This document shows, piece after piece, positions 52,901 to 60,952 of a stretch of 64,000 bases of DNA. The stretch lies in assembly GCF_030530635.1 (NCBI RefSeq), contig NZ_JAUMUL010000003.1:62001-126000 (forward strand), written 5' to 3'. The notes beneath the pieces were generated by a model that was not told the origin of the DNA, ran no database searches, and saw nothing but the letters and a program-made list of their open reading frames with translations. Source of the DNA: Actinomyces sp. Lineage in GTDB: Bacteria > Actinomycetota > Actinomycetes > Actinomycetales > Actinomycetaceae. Position 1 is the stretch's first letter, and each line of letters begins with the position of its first letter. Both the position numbers and the translations under genes were made by a program.

Positions 52901-53992
52901 ACCGGCGTGTCCTTCGCCCTGGCCGGCCTACTGGCCGCCGCCCTCGTTGCCGGCGACGCCGCGTACGCGGCGTCGCCGGTTTACACCGCCGGATGGAGGC
53001 GCTGGGTGCGTGTGGGTCTGATCGGCGTGAGTGCAATCGTATTTGCCGCCCCGCTGACCGTGGGTGCTGCGTGGGCGGTGGCAGCCCGTTCATCCACCGC
53101 CACCGGCGGCGATGCCGAGGTGATGGCCCTGCAGCCAGCCAGCAGCCGGATCCCAGTGATCGCCACGGAGATACAGGCCTCCGACACCGCCGGGAGGGTC
53201 CTGATCCTGTCCGCGACCGATGCCGGACTGCGCGCGCGCATCTGGCGCGGTGACGGAACCCAACTGGCCGATGTGACCCCCGACGTCCTGGCCGCACAGT
53301 TCGCGGCGCGTGTGGCCGCTGATGAGACCGCGCCGACCGTCGGCTCCATCGGGGCTCCGGGTGCGACCACCACACTGACCACCGTCCTCAACGACCCTGC
53401 CGACGCCGAACTGGCCGACCTGGTGGTGCGCGCCGCCGCCGGCCAGGACGAGTCCGTCGCCGACTCCCTGGCTGCCCATGGCATCGCCGTCGTGCTGCTG
53501 ACCGATTCCGCCGGCGATGACCTGACCGCCTCCACCCGTGCCGGCTTGGAGGCGACTCCGGGGCTGGAGCAACTCGCCCGTACCGGTTCCGGAACCTCCT
53601 GGCGCGTCGCTCCAGCAGGTGCCACCGACTCCGCCCGGGTCATGCTGGTGGATGCCGCCGGCACCGCAACCAGTGTTCCCTCCGCCGGCACCGGCCGCAC
53701 GGTGGTGCGTACCCGGCTGGAAGCGGGCGCCGGCCGGCGTCTGCTCATTCTTGCCGAGCGCAATGACGGCGCCTGGCGGGCCACGCTGAATGGTGAGCCA
53801 CTCCAATCCAGTACCCTCACCGACGCCACCGGCCGCTGGCGCACGGCATTCGTCGTCCCCGCCGACGGTGGCGAACTCATCGTTACGCACGGCACCGCCC
53901 TAGGCGCCGTAGCCGCCGGCGGCATTGGACTCGTCTGGGCCGTGACGGCCCTGGCTGCACTGCCTCTGCGCCGCAGGAGGAGCACCGTATGA
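49931..53992 (+). CDS. Very large membrane glycosyltransferase (GT2 domain plus GT-C-like multi-helix region)
   Basis: The 1353-residue protein begins with a GT2-type GT-A domain, with GVLAVLVSAGVTPYLPETLR near residue 15, WLWLLHDDSAPGPDCL near 178 and FDDGLELSRAVRLAGHRVVV near 275. A helix and a basic coiled coil follow near 370-480. From about 485 a series of membrane helices starts. It is interrupted at 656-800 by a low-complexity acidic Asp/Glu/Ala/Thr-rich segment, and helices resume to about 1050. Residues 1055-1325 form a soluble, probably outside domain, and one last helix ends in RRRRS. This fits known giant transferases next to whiB in actinobacteria. The acceptor is unknown. Coupled by ATGA on both sides. 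Confidence 0.82.
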   Translation: MSRAGGAVQESAPGGVLAVLVSAGVTPYLPETLRALSDQSLAPEVLLIVDVASRANGLGDGTPIEEAVVASGVDDFAAVRVVHAPEATGFGDAVKRGLAKYAELIAKGNRRRRRRGADRHIGTQPTDCEDASAAASATGSGPLTGPTGAMSPISEAEVRGVSRINAPAEEAFNGSWLWLLHDDSAPGPDCLACLLAAVRTARSVALAGPKQVDWDRPHELLEVGLRTTASARRANDVVEGEVDQGQYDDRSDMLAVGSAGALIDRVVWDELDGTSCAFPIFDDGLELSRAVRLAGHRVVVVPNAIIRHRRASYLGLRPGQRIHGSSRAGQDRGSGEPLDLGPPAAAAEPDPDRSFRARRVAQLTAWATFSARPVWMLRVWFLMLGLARAAWRLLTKAPALARDELAAALAVAGRTAAIRSGRRRLAEHQEVRRSVLAELYVSAGDIRASRRDRRRQERERAAREAARSELELRELAALTRRRRLGLACVMIVVTAVAAVGLSQILVTRTVMGGALPGLGAGWRELWDAAWSTWAVSGDGYPAAISPLLAVLAPPVAVGSWFGLDGDALMHLLLVLAIPLAALGAWYAAGTITRRNPLRAWAACVWALAPALLLAVGQGRLTAVIIHLALPWALTALARALGTDRRDVILSGMIGAHHATQAEKDELDRFAAETIEDLAELADDTAAEQAPDRAADSASVADDTAAEDEVIPVYSDAVADAAMLDPDAPVLRPTASTEDAAAPEPGTSVQAAERSVDAPSGTDPADAGDSHGSGAHGTDSESTDTGTAAAQAAGTEAAVMPPEGYGPGSPTAAAVAGLLLSLIVAVAPVTAVLSIGGLILLAVCVRRSAPRLLLTLLPVVATAAPAWWRALRLAQAGDPGDALRYLLTDTGLPVAVAPPSTIETLLGMPVDVESLLSDPALALTAKVLLAFVPAAAVCGLLTGGRRGNRARAGFVLALGGLGLTAVGTRVVTAVGTHADGTGSLTVTAWAGTGVSFALAGLLAAALVAGDAAYAASPVYTAGWRRWVRVGLIGVSAIVFAAPLTVGAAWAVAARSSTATGGDAEVMALQPASSRIPVIATEIQASDTAGRVLILSATDAGLRARIWRGDGTQLADVTPDVLAAQFAARVAADETAPTVGSIGAPGATTTLTTVLNDPADAELADLVVRAAAGQDESVADSLAAHGIAVVLLTDSAGDDLTASTRAGLEATPGLEQLARTGSGTSWRVAPAGATDSARVMLVDAAGTATSVPSAGTGRTVVRTRLEAGAGRRLLILAERNDGAWRATLNGEPLQSSTLTDATGRWRTAFVVPADGGELIVTHGTALGAVAAGGIGLVWAVTALAALPLRRRRSTV

Positions 53993-55479
53993 GCGCATCG
54001 CGCCGCCGTAAGCTGTTCGCCGTGTCCGGCAGGGTGGCCTCCGCGCTCCTGGTACTGGCCGCGGTCCTCGCCCTGACTTGGTGGGGGACCGACACGCCCC
54101 GGGCCACCAGCCAGAACGTCACCGCCACAGCCGTTCCCGCCCCCACGGGTAGCCTTATTTACGCTTGTCCCGCCGCGCCCGCCAACACCATCGGCGGCGT
54201 CGACATAGACGAGCCGACGACGTCCACAAGCATCACAGCCCTCGGCCCGGATTCAACCCTCACCTACGGCTCCACCGAACTCAAAGAAGCTGTCACCAGG
54301 CTGACTCAGGCCGATGGCGGTCTGCTCACGGCACAGGCGGCCGACGTCAACTCCTCCGGTGCCATCGGCGTAGTTACCACGCTGACCGCGGGGGGCGACC
54401 TGCGCGGTCTCACCGCTACCCCCTGCACTCCGCCGGCATCCGTGGCCTGGATCGTCGGGGGCTCGGCCGCCATCGGTTCCTCCGCGGAATTGCGGTTGAC
54501 CAACCCCGGCGTCACCACGGTAACTGCCACTATTCACTTGTACGGATCCACCGGCGAACTCACACTTCCCTCCTCCGGACAGGTTGCCGTAAGAGCCGGG
54601 GAGACCGTCACGGTTCTGCTCGAGGTCGCCGGGGCACTGGATGATCGCCTGGCGTTGAGGGTGGAGGCGGACGGCGGTTCGCTTATTCCCGTCCTGGTCA
54701 CCGAGTCGCTGGACGGCGAGACCCCCGCGGGCGTGGATGTTCTCACCGCCGGCGCCGCCCCCGGCACCGACCTGACCGTCCCCGGTGTCGTGCTCGTGAA
54801 TGCCGCGGACCAGGGGGAGGAGGTAATCGCCGGCGCCGCCTCCTCCGACTCGCCGGCGGTGCGCATCGTCAACCCGGCGGAAGCCCCCGCTGAGGTCTCG
54901 ATCTCCCTGATCGGCGCCGACGGCGAGGAGGAACTTCCGGGTGCCACTGCCGTCACCGTCGACGCCGGCGCCGTCTTCGACGTCTCTTTGGCGGGTGTTG
55001 CGCCCGGGGCGTACGCCGTACACGTCGTCTCCGACGCTCCCGTCGGTGCAGCAGTCAAACTCGTTCGCAGTGCGGGGGAGTATCCCGAGCGCTCCGGTGC
55101 TCTTGCCCACGACACCACCTGGGTGCAGGCCGCCGCGGCCGCCGGAGCCGATACCACTCTCGCCCTGCCCCGGTTGGATGGCTTGGACACCACCCTGGTG
55201 CTTACCAACACCGACCGGGCCGATACCACCGTCACCCTGGCCGCAGCCGACGGGGACTGGACTGAACAGGTCGCCGTCCCGGCCGCCAGTACGCTCACCC
55301 CCGAGGTACCCGACGAGGTTTCGGCACTGGTGATTACCGGGGCGAGCGGCTCGCGGATCTCTGCGGCTGCCGTGGTCACCGCCGAGGTGTCCGGCGATGT
55401 GCCGGGCACACTCATCTCGGTGGTGCCTACCGTGCCGGATGCCGCCACTCAGGGGTCCCGCAATCTCCTGCTGCACTGA
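53989..55479 (+). CDS. DUF5719 family secreted or anchored protein
   Basis: This 496-residue protein has a basic N-terminus and one hydrophobic segment near residues 14-35 (VASALLVLAAVLALTWWGTD), acting as a signal anchor. The rest is outside and rich in small, Val, Thr and Asp residues. It has repeated beta-sandwich-like blocks such as SAELRLTNPGVTTVTATIHL near 165, PAVRIVNPAEAPAEVSISLI near 290 and TTLVLTNTDRADTTVTLAAA near 400. This is the DUF5719 pattern in actinobacteria. ATGA couples it to the giant transferase, of which it may be the outside partner. No catalytic motif is visible. Confidence 0.78.
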   Translation: MSASRRRKLFAVSGRVASALLVLAAVLALTWWGTDTPRATSQNVTATAVPAPTGSLIYACPAAPANTIGGVDIDEPTTSTSITALGPDSTLTYGSTELKEAVTRLTQADGGLLTAQAADVNSSGAIGVVTTLTAGGDLRGLTATPCTPPASVAWIVGGSAAIGSSAELRLTNPGVTTVTATIHLYGSTGELTLPSSGQVAVRAGETVTVLLEVAGALDDRLALRVEADGGSLIPVLVTESLDGETPAGVDVLTAGAAPGTDLTVPGVVLVNAADQGEEVIAGAASSDSPAVRIVNPAEAPAEVSISLIGADGEEELPGATAVTVDAGAVFDVSLAGVAPGAYAVHVVSDAPVGAAVKLVRSAGEYPERSGALAHDTTWVQAAAAAGADTTLALPRLDGLDTTLVLTNTDRADTTVTLAAADGDWTEQVAVPAASTLTPEVPDEVSALVITGASGSRISAAAVVTAEVSGDVPGTLISVVPTVPDAATQGSRNLLLH

Positions 55480-55532
55480 TGTCCGGGTGCGGGGGCGCCG
55501 TACGTACGCGGTGATCGTCTATGGTGATGGGC

Positions 55533-55976
55533 ATGCCCAGGTCCTCTCACCTGCATCCTGCGCGCGTTCCCGCTTCAACCCGCCGCCGCGACCGGCATGG
55601 GCGTGGGCTGCGGGGTCCGCTGCTGCCTCCCAACCTGCCCGCCTGGCGCACTCGGGCGGAGCACTTCGACGCCGCAGTCATCGCCGCCGCCGACGACCTG
55701 TCTCGGCGGCACCCGGAGATCGCGCGGATGCAGTTCGCCGTAGAGGAGGTGCCGCCGTCCGACCCCGCTCCCTGGGAGCACGGCGTGGTCCTGGGGCGAG
55801 GATTCGGCGCCGAACCGCGGGCCGGGCTGCCCACCCGCATAGTGCTGTACCGGCGTCCCATCACCTCCCGTTCAGCCGACGACGCGGAACTGGCAGGGCT
55901 GATCCGCCGCGTAGTGGTGGAGCAGGTCGCCCTCATGCTCGGACGCCGCCCGGAGGAGATCGACCCGTCCTCTTGA
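55533..55976 (+). CDS. Metallopeptidase-family (DUF1025-like) protein with degenerate zinc motif
   Basis: The 147-residue protein resembles the zincin_1/DUF1025 metallopeptidase-like family. It has RGPLLPPNLPAWRTRAEHFD near residue 28, MQFAVEEVPPSDPAPWEHG near 67, a strand with RIVLYRRPITSRSADDAELA near 103, and a helix where the family has HEXXH. Here that helix reads VVVEQVALMLGRRPEEID, without the His residues, so peptidase activity is unlikely. ATG 55533 gives the family-like N-terminus, with ATGs 55521 and 55527 as alternatives. The order DUF5719, this gene, DUF3499 copies that of related genomes. Confidence 0.75.
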   Translation: MPRSSHLHPARVPASTRRRDRHGRGLRGPLLPPNLPAWRTRAEHFDAAVIAAADDLSRRHPEIARMQFAVEEVPPSDPAPWEHGVVLGRGFGAEPRAGLPTRIVLYRRPITSRSADDAELAGLIRRVVVEQVALMLGRRPEEIDPSS

Positions 55977-56055
55977 GCGTCCGCCTACATGGGCGCCGTG
56001 ATCGAATCCGCCCGGCACGAGGCCGATGCTCCCACGCCCTGTGTCGTGCCCGCGG

Positions 56056-56061
56056 TAGCCT
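56056..56061 (+). promoter_or_regulatory. Putative -10 box (TAGCCT) of the leaderless DUF3499 gene
   Basis: TAGCCT ends six bases before the GTG at 56068 and no Shine-Dalgarno is visible, matching the leaderless layout at 502-514 and 34698-34710. Confidence 0.45.
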
Positions 56062-56067
56062 GCGGGC

Positions 56068-56505
56068 GTGAGAAGAGTCCGACACTGCCGCAGGCCCGGC
56101 TGCGAGAATCCGGCGGTCGCCACCTTGACCAGCGTGTACGCCGACTCCACGATCGTGCTTGGCCCTCTGGCCACGCAGGCGCAGCCCGAGGCTTATGACT
56201 TGTGCGAGAGGCACGTGGAATCCTTCACGGCGCCACGCGGTTGGCAGGTGATCCGGCTCGCCACCGACTTCCAGCCCGCCCCGCCATCGGAGGATGATCT
56301 GACTGCGCTGGCCGACGCCGTCCGGGAGGCCTCACGGACGCCGCGCCCAAAGCCGCAGCCTGCCGAGCACGCCGGTCGGCCCACCGGTCTGCTGCCGACT
56401 TCACTGACCGATCCGCTGCCTGATCACCTGACGGGACTGGGAGACGGGGAGATCGGCCGCCGCGGTCACCTGCGGGTACTGCGCGGGGACAAGGCGGAGG
56501 ACTAG
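56068..56505 (+). CDS. DUF3499 family protein (putative zinc-ribbon)
   Basis: This 145-residue cytoplasmic protein is of the DUF3499 family, conserved in actinobacteria and next to manB/whiB2 in mycobacteria. Cys7 and Cys12 (HCRRPGC) and Cys46 and His49 (DLCERH) make a probable zinc site. SFTAPRGWQVIRLATDF near residue 53 is the other conserved block. The C-terminal half is Pro-rich and variable. The GTG start is supported by the family N-terminus (MRRVRHCRRPGC) and the TAGCCT box six bases upstream. The stop TAG is part of a CTAG palindrome that also forms the stop of the convergent RDD gene. Function is unknown. Confidence 0.85.
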   Translation: MRRVRHCRRPGCENPAVATLTSVYADSTIVLGPLATQAQPEAYDLCERHVESFTAPRGWQVIRLATDFQPAPPSEDDLTALADAVREASRTPRPKPQPAEHAGRPTGLLPTSLTDPLPDHLTGLGDGEIGRRGHLRVLRGDKAED

Positions 56506-57368
56506 GCGGGTGGAGCCACCCCATGCGGCAGGGCCTGCAGGGCGGCCCGAGAACGATCCTCCAACTGCCGGTCGCGGTGTTCCAACATGAACTCGCGGTC
56601 GCGCCGTGCCGCCAGGACCGCGGCCAGGAACCGCTCCGGGTGGGTGTACGGCGGGGGTGGGGGCGCCACGTAGGGTTCGGCCTGCGCCGCCAACTGCATG
56701 GCCAGGCGTGATCGTGCCTGCGGCTGCATGGAGGAGGCCCTTTGCAGGAAGGTGCGCGCAACCAGCGCCAGGTGCCCCGGCAGAGCACGCAGATCCGCGT
56801 CGGCGGCCCACGCGGCCAACTCCGGCGGCATGAGGATCGGCGGTGCGTCCTGGGCGCCGTTGCGGTCACGCACTGCATAGGTGCCCGCCAGCAGATCGCC
56901 CAGGCGCTTACCGCGTCGGGTCACCACGCAGGTCGCCATAGCCGGTATACCGGCGAACAACCAGATCTCGAGGACTCCCACCAACACCCGCACCAGGCTA
57001 TGGCGCAGTCGCACGGCCCCGCCGTCGTCGCGAACAATGCGGGAGCCGGTAACCATACGGCCGGCTGAACGCCCCCGCGTGAGTACCTCCACCCCCAGAG
57101 GCACCGCCACCAGCCAGCCCAGAACCACCAGGGACAGCAACGACACCACCAGGGCATCGGAGGGATTGGGAAAGATCCGATCGCCGATTATCATGCCCGT
57201 GATCACCGTAATGACCAGGCCTGCGGCGTACAGGATGTAGTCGATAATCCCGGACAGAATGCGTGCGCCAGGGGACGCCGAGAACACCTCCAGGGCGACG
57301 GCCTCCCCGGTCACCATCAGATCCGGCGTCATCATCCGCTCGGATGAGGCGTCAGCTCCACTCATCAT
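56502..57368 (-). CDS. RDD family membrane protein
   Basis: This 288-residue protein has an RDD domain in residues about 25-165. SPGARILSGIIDYILYAAGL holds the Arg and the two Asp region, followed by TRGRSAGRMVTGSRIVRDDG and GKRLGDLLAGTYAVRDR near 145. Four or so helices are present. The C-terminal half is a cytoplasmic Ala/Arg-rich tail with a proline run (PYVAPPPPPYTHPERF). Start codons are the adjacent ATGs at 57368 and 57365, with AGGGGAG upstream. It diverges from a SpoIIM-like gene by 14 bases. RDD, SpoIIM, DUF58 and MoxR genes commonly cluster in actinobacteria. The role is unknown. Confidence 0.87.
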   Translation of the reverse strand: MMSGADASSERMMTPDLMVTGEAVALEVFSASPGARILSGIIDYILYAAGLVITVITGMIIGDRIFPNPSDALVVSLLSLVVLGWLVAVPLGVEVLTRGRSAGRMVTGSRIVRDDGGAVRLRHSLVRVLVGVLEIWLFAGIPAMATCVVTRRGKRLGDLLAGTYAVRDRNGAQDAPPILMPPELAAWAADADLRALPGHLALVARTFLQRASSMQPQARSRLAMQLAAQAEPYVAPPPPPYTHPERFLAAVLAARRDREFMLEHRDRQLEDRSRAALQALPHGVAPPA

Positions 57369-57382
57369 GACAGACTCCCCTC

Positions 57383-58378
57383 GTGGACATTGATGCTTAT
57401 GCGGCCGCGCACCGTGACCAGTGGGACCGTCTGGACCGGCTGACATCCAGGCGTCGACTCACTGGAGCCGAGGTGGACGAACTGGTAACCCTGTACCGGG
57501 CGGCGGCCGGCCACTTCTCGCGCATTCGCACCGGCGCCCCGGATCCGGTGCTGCTGGCTCAGCTGTCCACTCGCATCGCATCCGCGCGCGGCCGCATCAC
57601 CGGTACTCGTGAGGCTCGCGCGAGCGATCTGCGTCGCTTCTGGGCCGAGAGCGTCCCGGCGGCCCTGTACCGTCTGCGTTGGTGGACGGTGGCGGTCACC
57701 GTGGTGGAAGTGGCCATTGCCGTGATCGTGGGTGTGTGGGTACTGCGTACCCCGGAGGCGATGAGTACTCTGGGCACTCGGGGCGAACTCGACACCTACG
57801 CGCAGGAGTCCTTCGAGGCCTACTACTCCAACTACGCCGCGCGTGAGTTCGCGGGCCTGGTGTGGACCAACAATGCGCGACTGGCCGCCCTGTGCGTGGC
57901 CGGCGGCATCACCGGCGTGCTGCCCGCCTTCCTGTTGTTCGTCAACGCCGTCAACGTCGGTCAGGCCGGCGCCATCATGGCCGACCACGACCTGCTTGGG
58001 CAGTTCTTCGCCCTGATCACCCCGCACGGCCTGCTGGAACTGACTTGTGTGTTCGTAGCGGGCGCCGCCGGCCTGAAACTGTTCTGGACCATGCTCGTCC
58101 CGGGCCAGAGGTCGCGTGGCGTCGCGCTGGCCGCCGAGGGCCGTTCCCTGATCACCGTCGCGGTAGGACTGACAGCGGCACTCGCGGTAGCCGGATTCAT
58201 TGAAGCCTTCGTCACTCCGGCCCAGATGCCCTGGGTTCTGAAGGGCGCGATTGGACTGCTTGCCCTGGTGGTGTTCTGGGCGTACACGCTGCTGCTGGGA
58301 CGCCGTGCCGCCCTGGCCGGACACACCGGCGACATCACCGCGGAGGAGGCCGGCGCCGTCCAGGACGAGGTCGGCTGA
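57383..58378 (+). CDS. SpoIIM-like (stage II sporulation protein M family) membrane protein
   Basis: The 331-residue protein starts with MDIDAYAAAHRDQWDRLDRL and a helical cytoplasmic region to about residue 95. About five helices follow, with FVNAVNVGQAGAIMADH near 192 and ITPHGLLELTCVFVAGAAGL near 212, the recognisable family motif (PHG-E). Such proteins occur in non-sporulating actinobacteria next to RDD and MoxR genes, so the name does not imply sporulation. The GTG start lies very close to the divergent RDD start and lacks a clear Shine-Dalgarno. Confidence 0.87.
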   Translation: MDIDAYAAAHRDQWDRLDRLTSRRRLTGAEVDELVTLYRAAAGHFSRIRTGAPDPVLLAQLSTRIASARGRITGTREARASDLRRFWAESVPAALYRLRWWTVAVTVVEVAIAVIVGVWVLRTPEAMSTLGTRGELDTYAQESFEAYYSNYAAREFAGLVWTNNARLAALCVAGGITGVLPAFLLFVNAVNVGQAGAIMADHDLLGQFFALITPHGLLELTCVFVAGAAGLKLFWTMLVPGQRSRGVALAAEGRSLITVAVGLTAALAVAGFIEAFVTPAQMPWVLKGAIGLLALVVFWAYTLLLGRRAALAGHTGDITAEEAGAVQDEVG

Positions 58379-58407
58379 GCCGATCCGCGTCGTAATCCGG
58401 GACCGCA

Positions 58408-59700
58408 CTAGAGCCTCCCCGCGGCTTTGAGCGCCAGGTAGGTGTCAGCGAGCGCAGGGGCCAGAGCGCCCGGCTCGGCCTCCACTACCTCCACACCGGA
58501 GCGGCGCAGGCGTGCTCGCACTGCATCGAGTTCCACCAGATCCCGTTCGGCGGCGGCGGCGGTATACACCGACTCGGTGTCTTCACGCCGTGAGCGCAGT
58601 CTGTCCAGACCGGGGTCGGTCGCCGAGGCCACCGCCACCGTGTGTTTGCGGGCCAGACGGGCCAGGGTCCGCAGCATGGCCGCACTAGTACCCGAGCCGT
58701 CCAGGCCCGTGAGCACCACCACGAAGGCGTGTTGTGACAGGGAGGTGTCCACCGTTTCGGCCACCAGCGTCCAGTCGGTCTCGACCAGTGCCGGTTGCAG
58801 CGGGGCGAAGGTGTCTGCAAGTGCACCCAGCAGGGAGGTGCCGGAAACACCCCGCACCTGGGCCCGGGTCTCCACATCAACGGCGACGGCATCCACGCGA
58901 TCTCCGGCACGCGAGGTCAGTGCCGCCAGCAGCAGCATCGCTTCGATCTGCGCGTCCAGCCGTGGGGCGTCTTCGAGTCGGGCTGCCGCCATCCGCCCGG
59001 TGTCCACCACGATCAGTACGCGTCGGTCCCGCTCCGGTCGCCAGGTGCGCACCACGACCTCTCCCCGCCGGGCCGTGGAGCGCCAGTCGATGGAGCGTAC
59101 GTCGTCGCCGACTACATACTCGCGCAGGGAATCGAACTCGGTACCAGCTCCACGCACCATGACGGCGCTACGCCCGTCCAGCTCCCGCAGTCGGGCCAGT
59201 CGACTGGGCAGGTGACGGCGGGAGGAGAACGTGGGCAGCACCCGCAGTCGGGCGGGCACCGTCAGCGACGCCTGCCGCCCGGCCAGGCCCAGCGGGCCGC
59301 GCACACGTACCGTAACCAGGTCGGCGGTGCGGTCTCCGCGGCGGGTGGGCGTCAGCGCGGTGTGTATCCGCCTCCGCCTCCCGGCGGGGAGCTTCAGCCT
59401 TCGACGCTCTCCGGACGCCCCGGCCGACGGCGGCCAGGCATCCCGCACCCGCAGTGACATTCCGCGGCCGGTGGTGTTGGTCAGGGTCAGGGCGCTCGTC
59501 GTCGTCTCTCCCAGACGCACAGTGCGTGCCACCGCCCGGGTGGCGCGTAGACCCCTCGGTGAGGGGCTCGCGATCACGTCTACGACTACCAGCAGCGCCA
59601 CCAGGGCCGTCCACGCCAGCACGGTGCCCGGCCGGGGTTCAAGCAGCACCAATACGGTTCCGGCGGCCAACAGCCAGACGGTGCGCATGGTCAAATACAC
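58408..59700 (-). CDS. DUF58 domain protein (von Willebrand A-like)
   Basis: This 430-residue protein has two N-terminal helices (residues about 5-45), a beta-rich region and the DUF58 core, GAGTEFDSLREYVVGDDVRS near 178 and IDWRSTARRGEVVVRTWRPE. RRVLIVVDTGRMAA near 222 follows as the start of the vWA-like fold. Partners are MoxR AAA ATPases, which may remodel or insert metals using such proteins. GTG 59700 is placed by GAGGAGG six bases upstream. It lies downstream of moxR with 91 bases between and ends 29 bases from the convergent SpoIIM stop. Confidence 0.9.
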   Translation of the reverse strand: MYLTMRTVWLLAAGTVLVLLEPRPGTVLAWTALVALLVVVDVIASPSPRGLRATRAVARTVRLGETTTSALTLTNTTGRGMSLRVRDAWPPSAGASGERRRLKLPAGRRRRIHTALTPTRRGDRTADLVTVRVRGPLGLAGRQASLTVPARLRVLPTFSSRRHLPSRLARLRELDGRSAVMVRGAGTEFDSLREYVVGDDVRSIDWRSTARRGEVVVRTWRPERDRRVLIVVDTGRMAAARLEDAPRLDAQIEAMLLLAALTSRAGDRVDAVAVDVETRAQVRGVSGTSLLGALADTFAPLQPALVETDWTLVAETVDTSLSQHAFVVVLTGLDGSGTSAAMLRTLARLARKHTVAVASATDPGLDRLRSRREDTESVYTAAAAERDLVELDAVRARLRRSGVEVVEAEPGALAPALADTYLALKAAGRL

Positions 59701-59791
59701 GGGTGCCTCCTCTCAGCGGCGATCTGATAATGGGGTGCTGGCATCCGGACCGAGGCCGAGCCCGAGCCGGATGGTCCTCCGCCGGAGTGGG

Positions 59792-60952
59792 TCAGCGGGG
59801 CACCGGCACTGAGCGCAGTGCACTGTTGATGACGGACTCGGTTGATACGCCCTCGAGCTCCGCCTCGGCCCGCAACTGGATGCGGTGGCGCAGAGTCGGC
59901 AGGGCGAGCGCCTTGACGTCGTCTGGCGTGACGAAGCCGCGTCCCGACAACCAGGCCCAGGCCTTAGCCGTCGCCAGCAGCGCCGTCGCCCCGCGGGGAG
60001 ACACGCCCAGCGCCACGGATGGGGAGGTGCGAGTGGCCCGTACCAGGTCGATGATGTAGGCCAGCACTTCCGGTGAGGCGTCCACGGTGCGCACCTGCTC
60101 GCGGGCGGCCGCCAGGTCGGCGGGGGAAGCGACGGCGCGCAGTCCGGCCGCCCGCAGGTCACGGGGGTTGAAGCCGGTGGAGTGACGAGACAGGACCTCG
60201 ATCTCTTCGCCGCGGTCGGGCAGGGGCAGTACGAGCTTGAGCAGAAAGCGGTCCAGCTGTGCCTCCGGCAAGGGGTAAGTGCCCTCGTACTCAACCGGGT
60301 TCTGGGTGGCCACCACCATGAACGGGTCCGGCAGGGCACGCGGGGCGCCCTCCACCGAGACCTGGTGCTCCTCCATGGCCTCCAACAGGGCGGCCTGTGT
60401 CTTGGGCGGTGTGCGGTTGATCTCATCAGCCAGCAGCAGGTTGGTGAATACCGGGCCCTGCCGGAAGGAGAACTCGGCGGTGCGCGCGTCGTATATGAGC
60501 GATCCCGTCACGTCGCCGGGCATCAGATCGGGTGTGAACTGCAGACGCTTGGTGTCCACATTCAGGCAGGCGGCCAGCGACCGCACCAGCAGGGTCTTGG
60601 CCACTCCGGGCACGCCCTCTAGCAGCACGTGTCCGCCAGCGAGCATGGCGATCACCAGTCCGGTGACCGCGGGGTCCTGTCCCACCACCGCTTTGGCCAC
60701 CTCGGAACGCACGGATACCAGTCGTGAGCGCGGGTCCGTGCCGCCTGCGGGTGTCTGCGACCGGGCCTGCGTCGGGCCGGAGTCGGTCGGCGCGGTGGCA
60801 GCGGCGGCATGCCGCGGGTCGTTAGCGTCGTCGCGACCGCTCGGAGCGACGCCGTATCCCTGAGCATCGCCGGTGGGCAGTGCCGTAGTGGGTGCGTCAC
60901 GCTCATTGATCTGGCGGGCAGACTCGTCTTGCGGGTTGGGGGGAGTGGTCAT
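59792..60952 (-). CDS. MoxR-family AAA+ ATPase
   Basis: The chain is 386 residues. About 70 N-terminal residues are disordered, with Pro, Asp, Thr and Gln. The AAA+ core has Walker A LEGVPGVAKTLLVRSLA near residue 114 and LQFTPDLMPGDVTGSLIYD near 136. Walker B LLLADEINRTPPKTQAALLE near 173 and sensor 1 VVATQNPVEYEGTYPLPEAQ near 210 follow. It would act as a chaperone-like ATPase on vWA/DUF58 partners, encoded next to it. The ATG overlaps the DUF4350 stop (ATGA), so translation is coupled to that gene. Confidence 0.93.
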   Translation of the reverse strand: MTTPPNPQDESARQINERDAPTTALPTGDAQGYGVAPSGRDDANDPRHAAAATAPTDSGPTQARSQTPAGGTDPRSRLVSVRSEVAKAVVGQDPAVTGLVIAMLAGGHVLLEGVPGVAKTLLVRSLAACLNVDTKRLQFTPDLMPGDVTGSLIYDARTAEFSFRQGPVFTNLLLADEINRTPPKTQAALLEAMEEHQVSVEGAPRALPDPFMVVATQNPVEYEGTYPLPEAQLDRFLLKLVLPLPDRGEEIEVLSRHSTGFNPRDLRAAGLRAVASPADLAAAREQVRTVDASPEVLAYIIDLVRATRTSPSVALGVSPRGATALLATAKAWAWLSGRGFVTPDDVKALALPTLRHRIQLRAEAELEGVSTESVINSALRSVPVPR

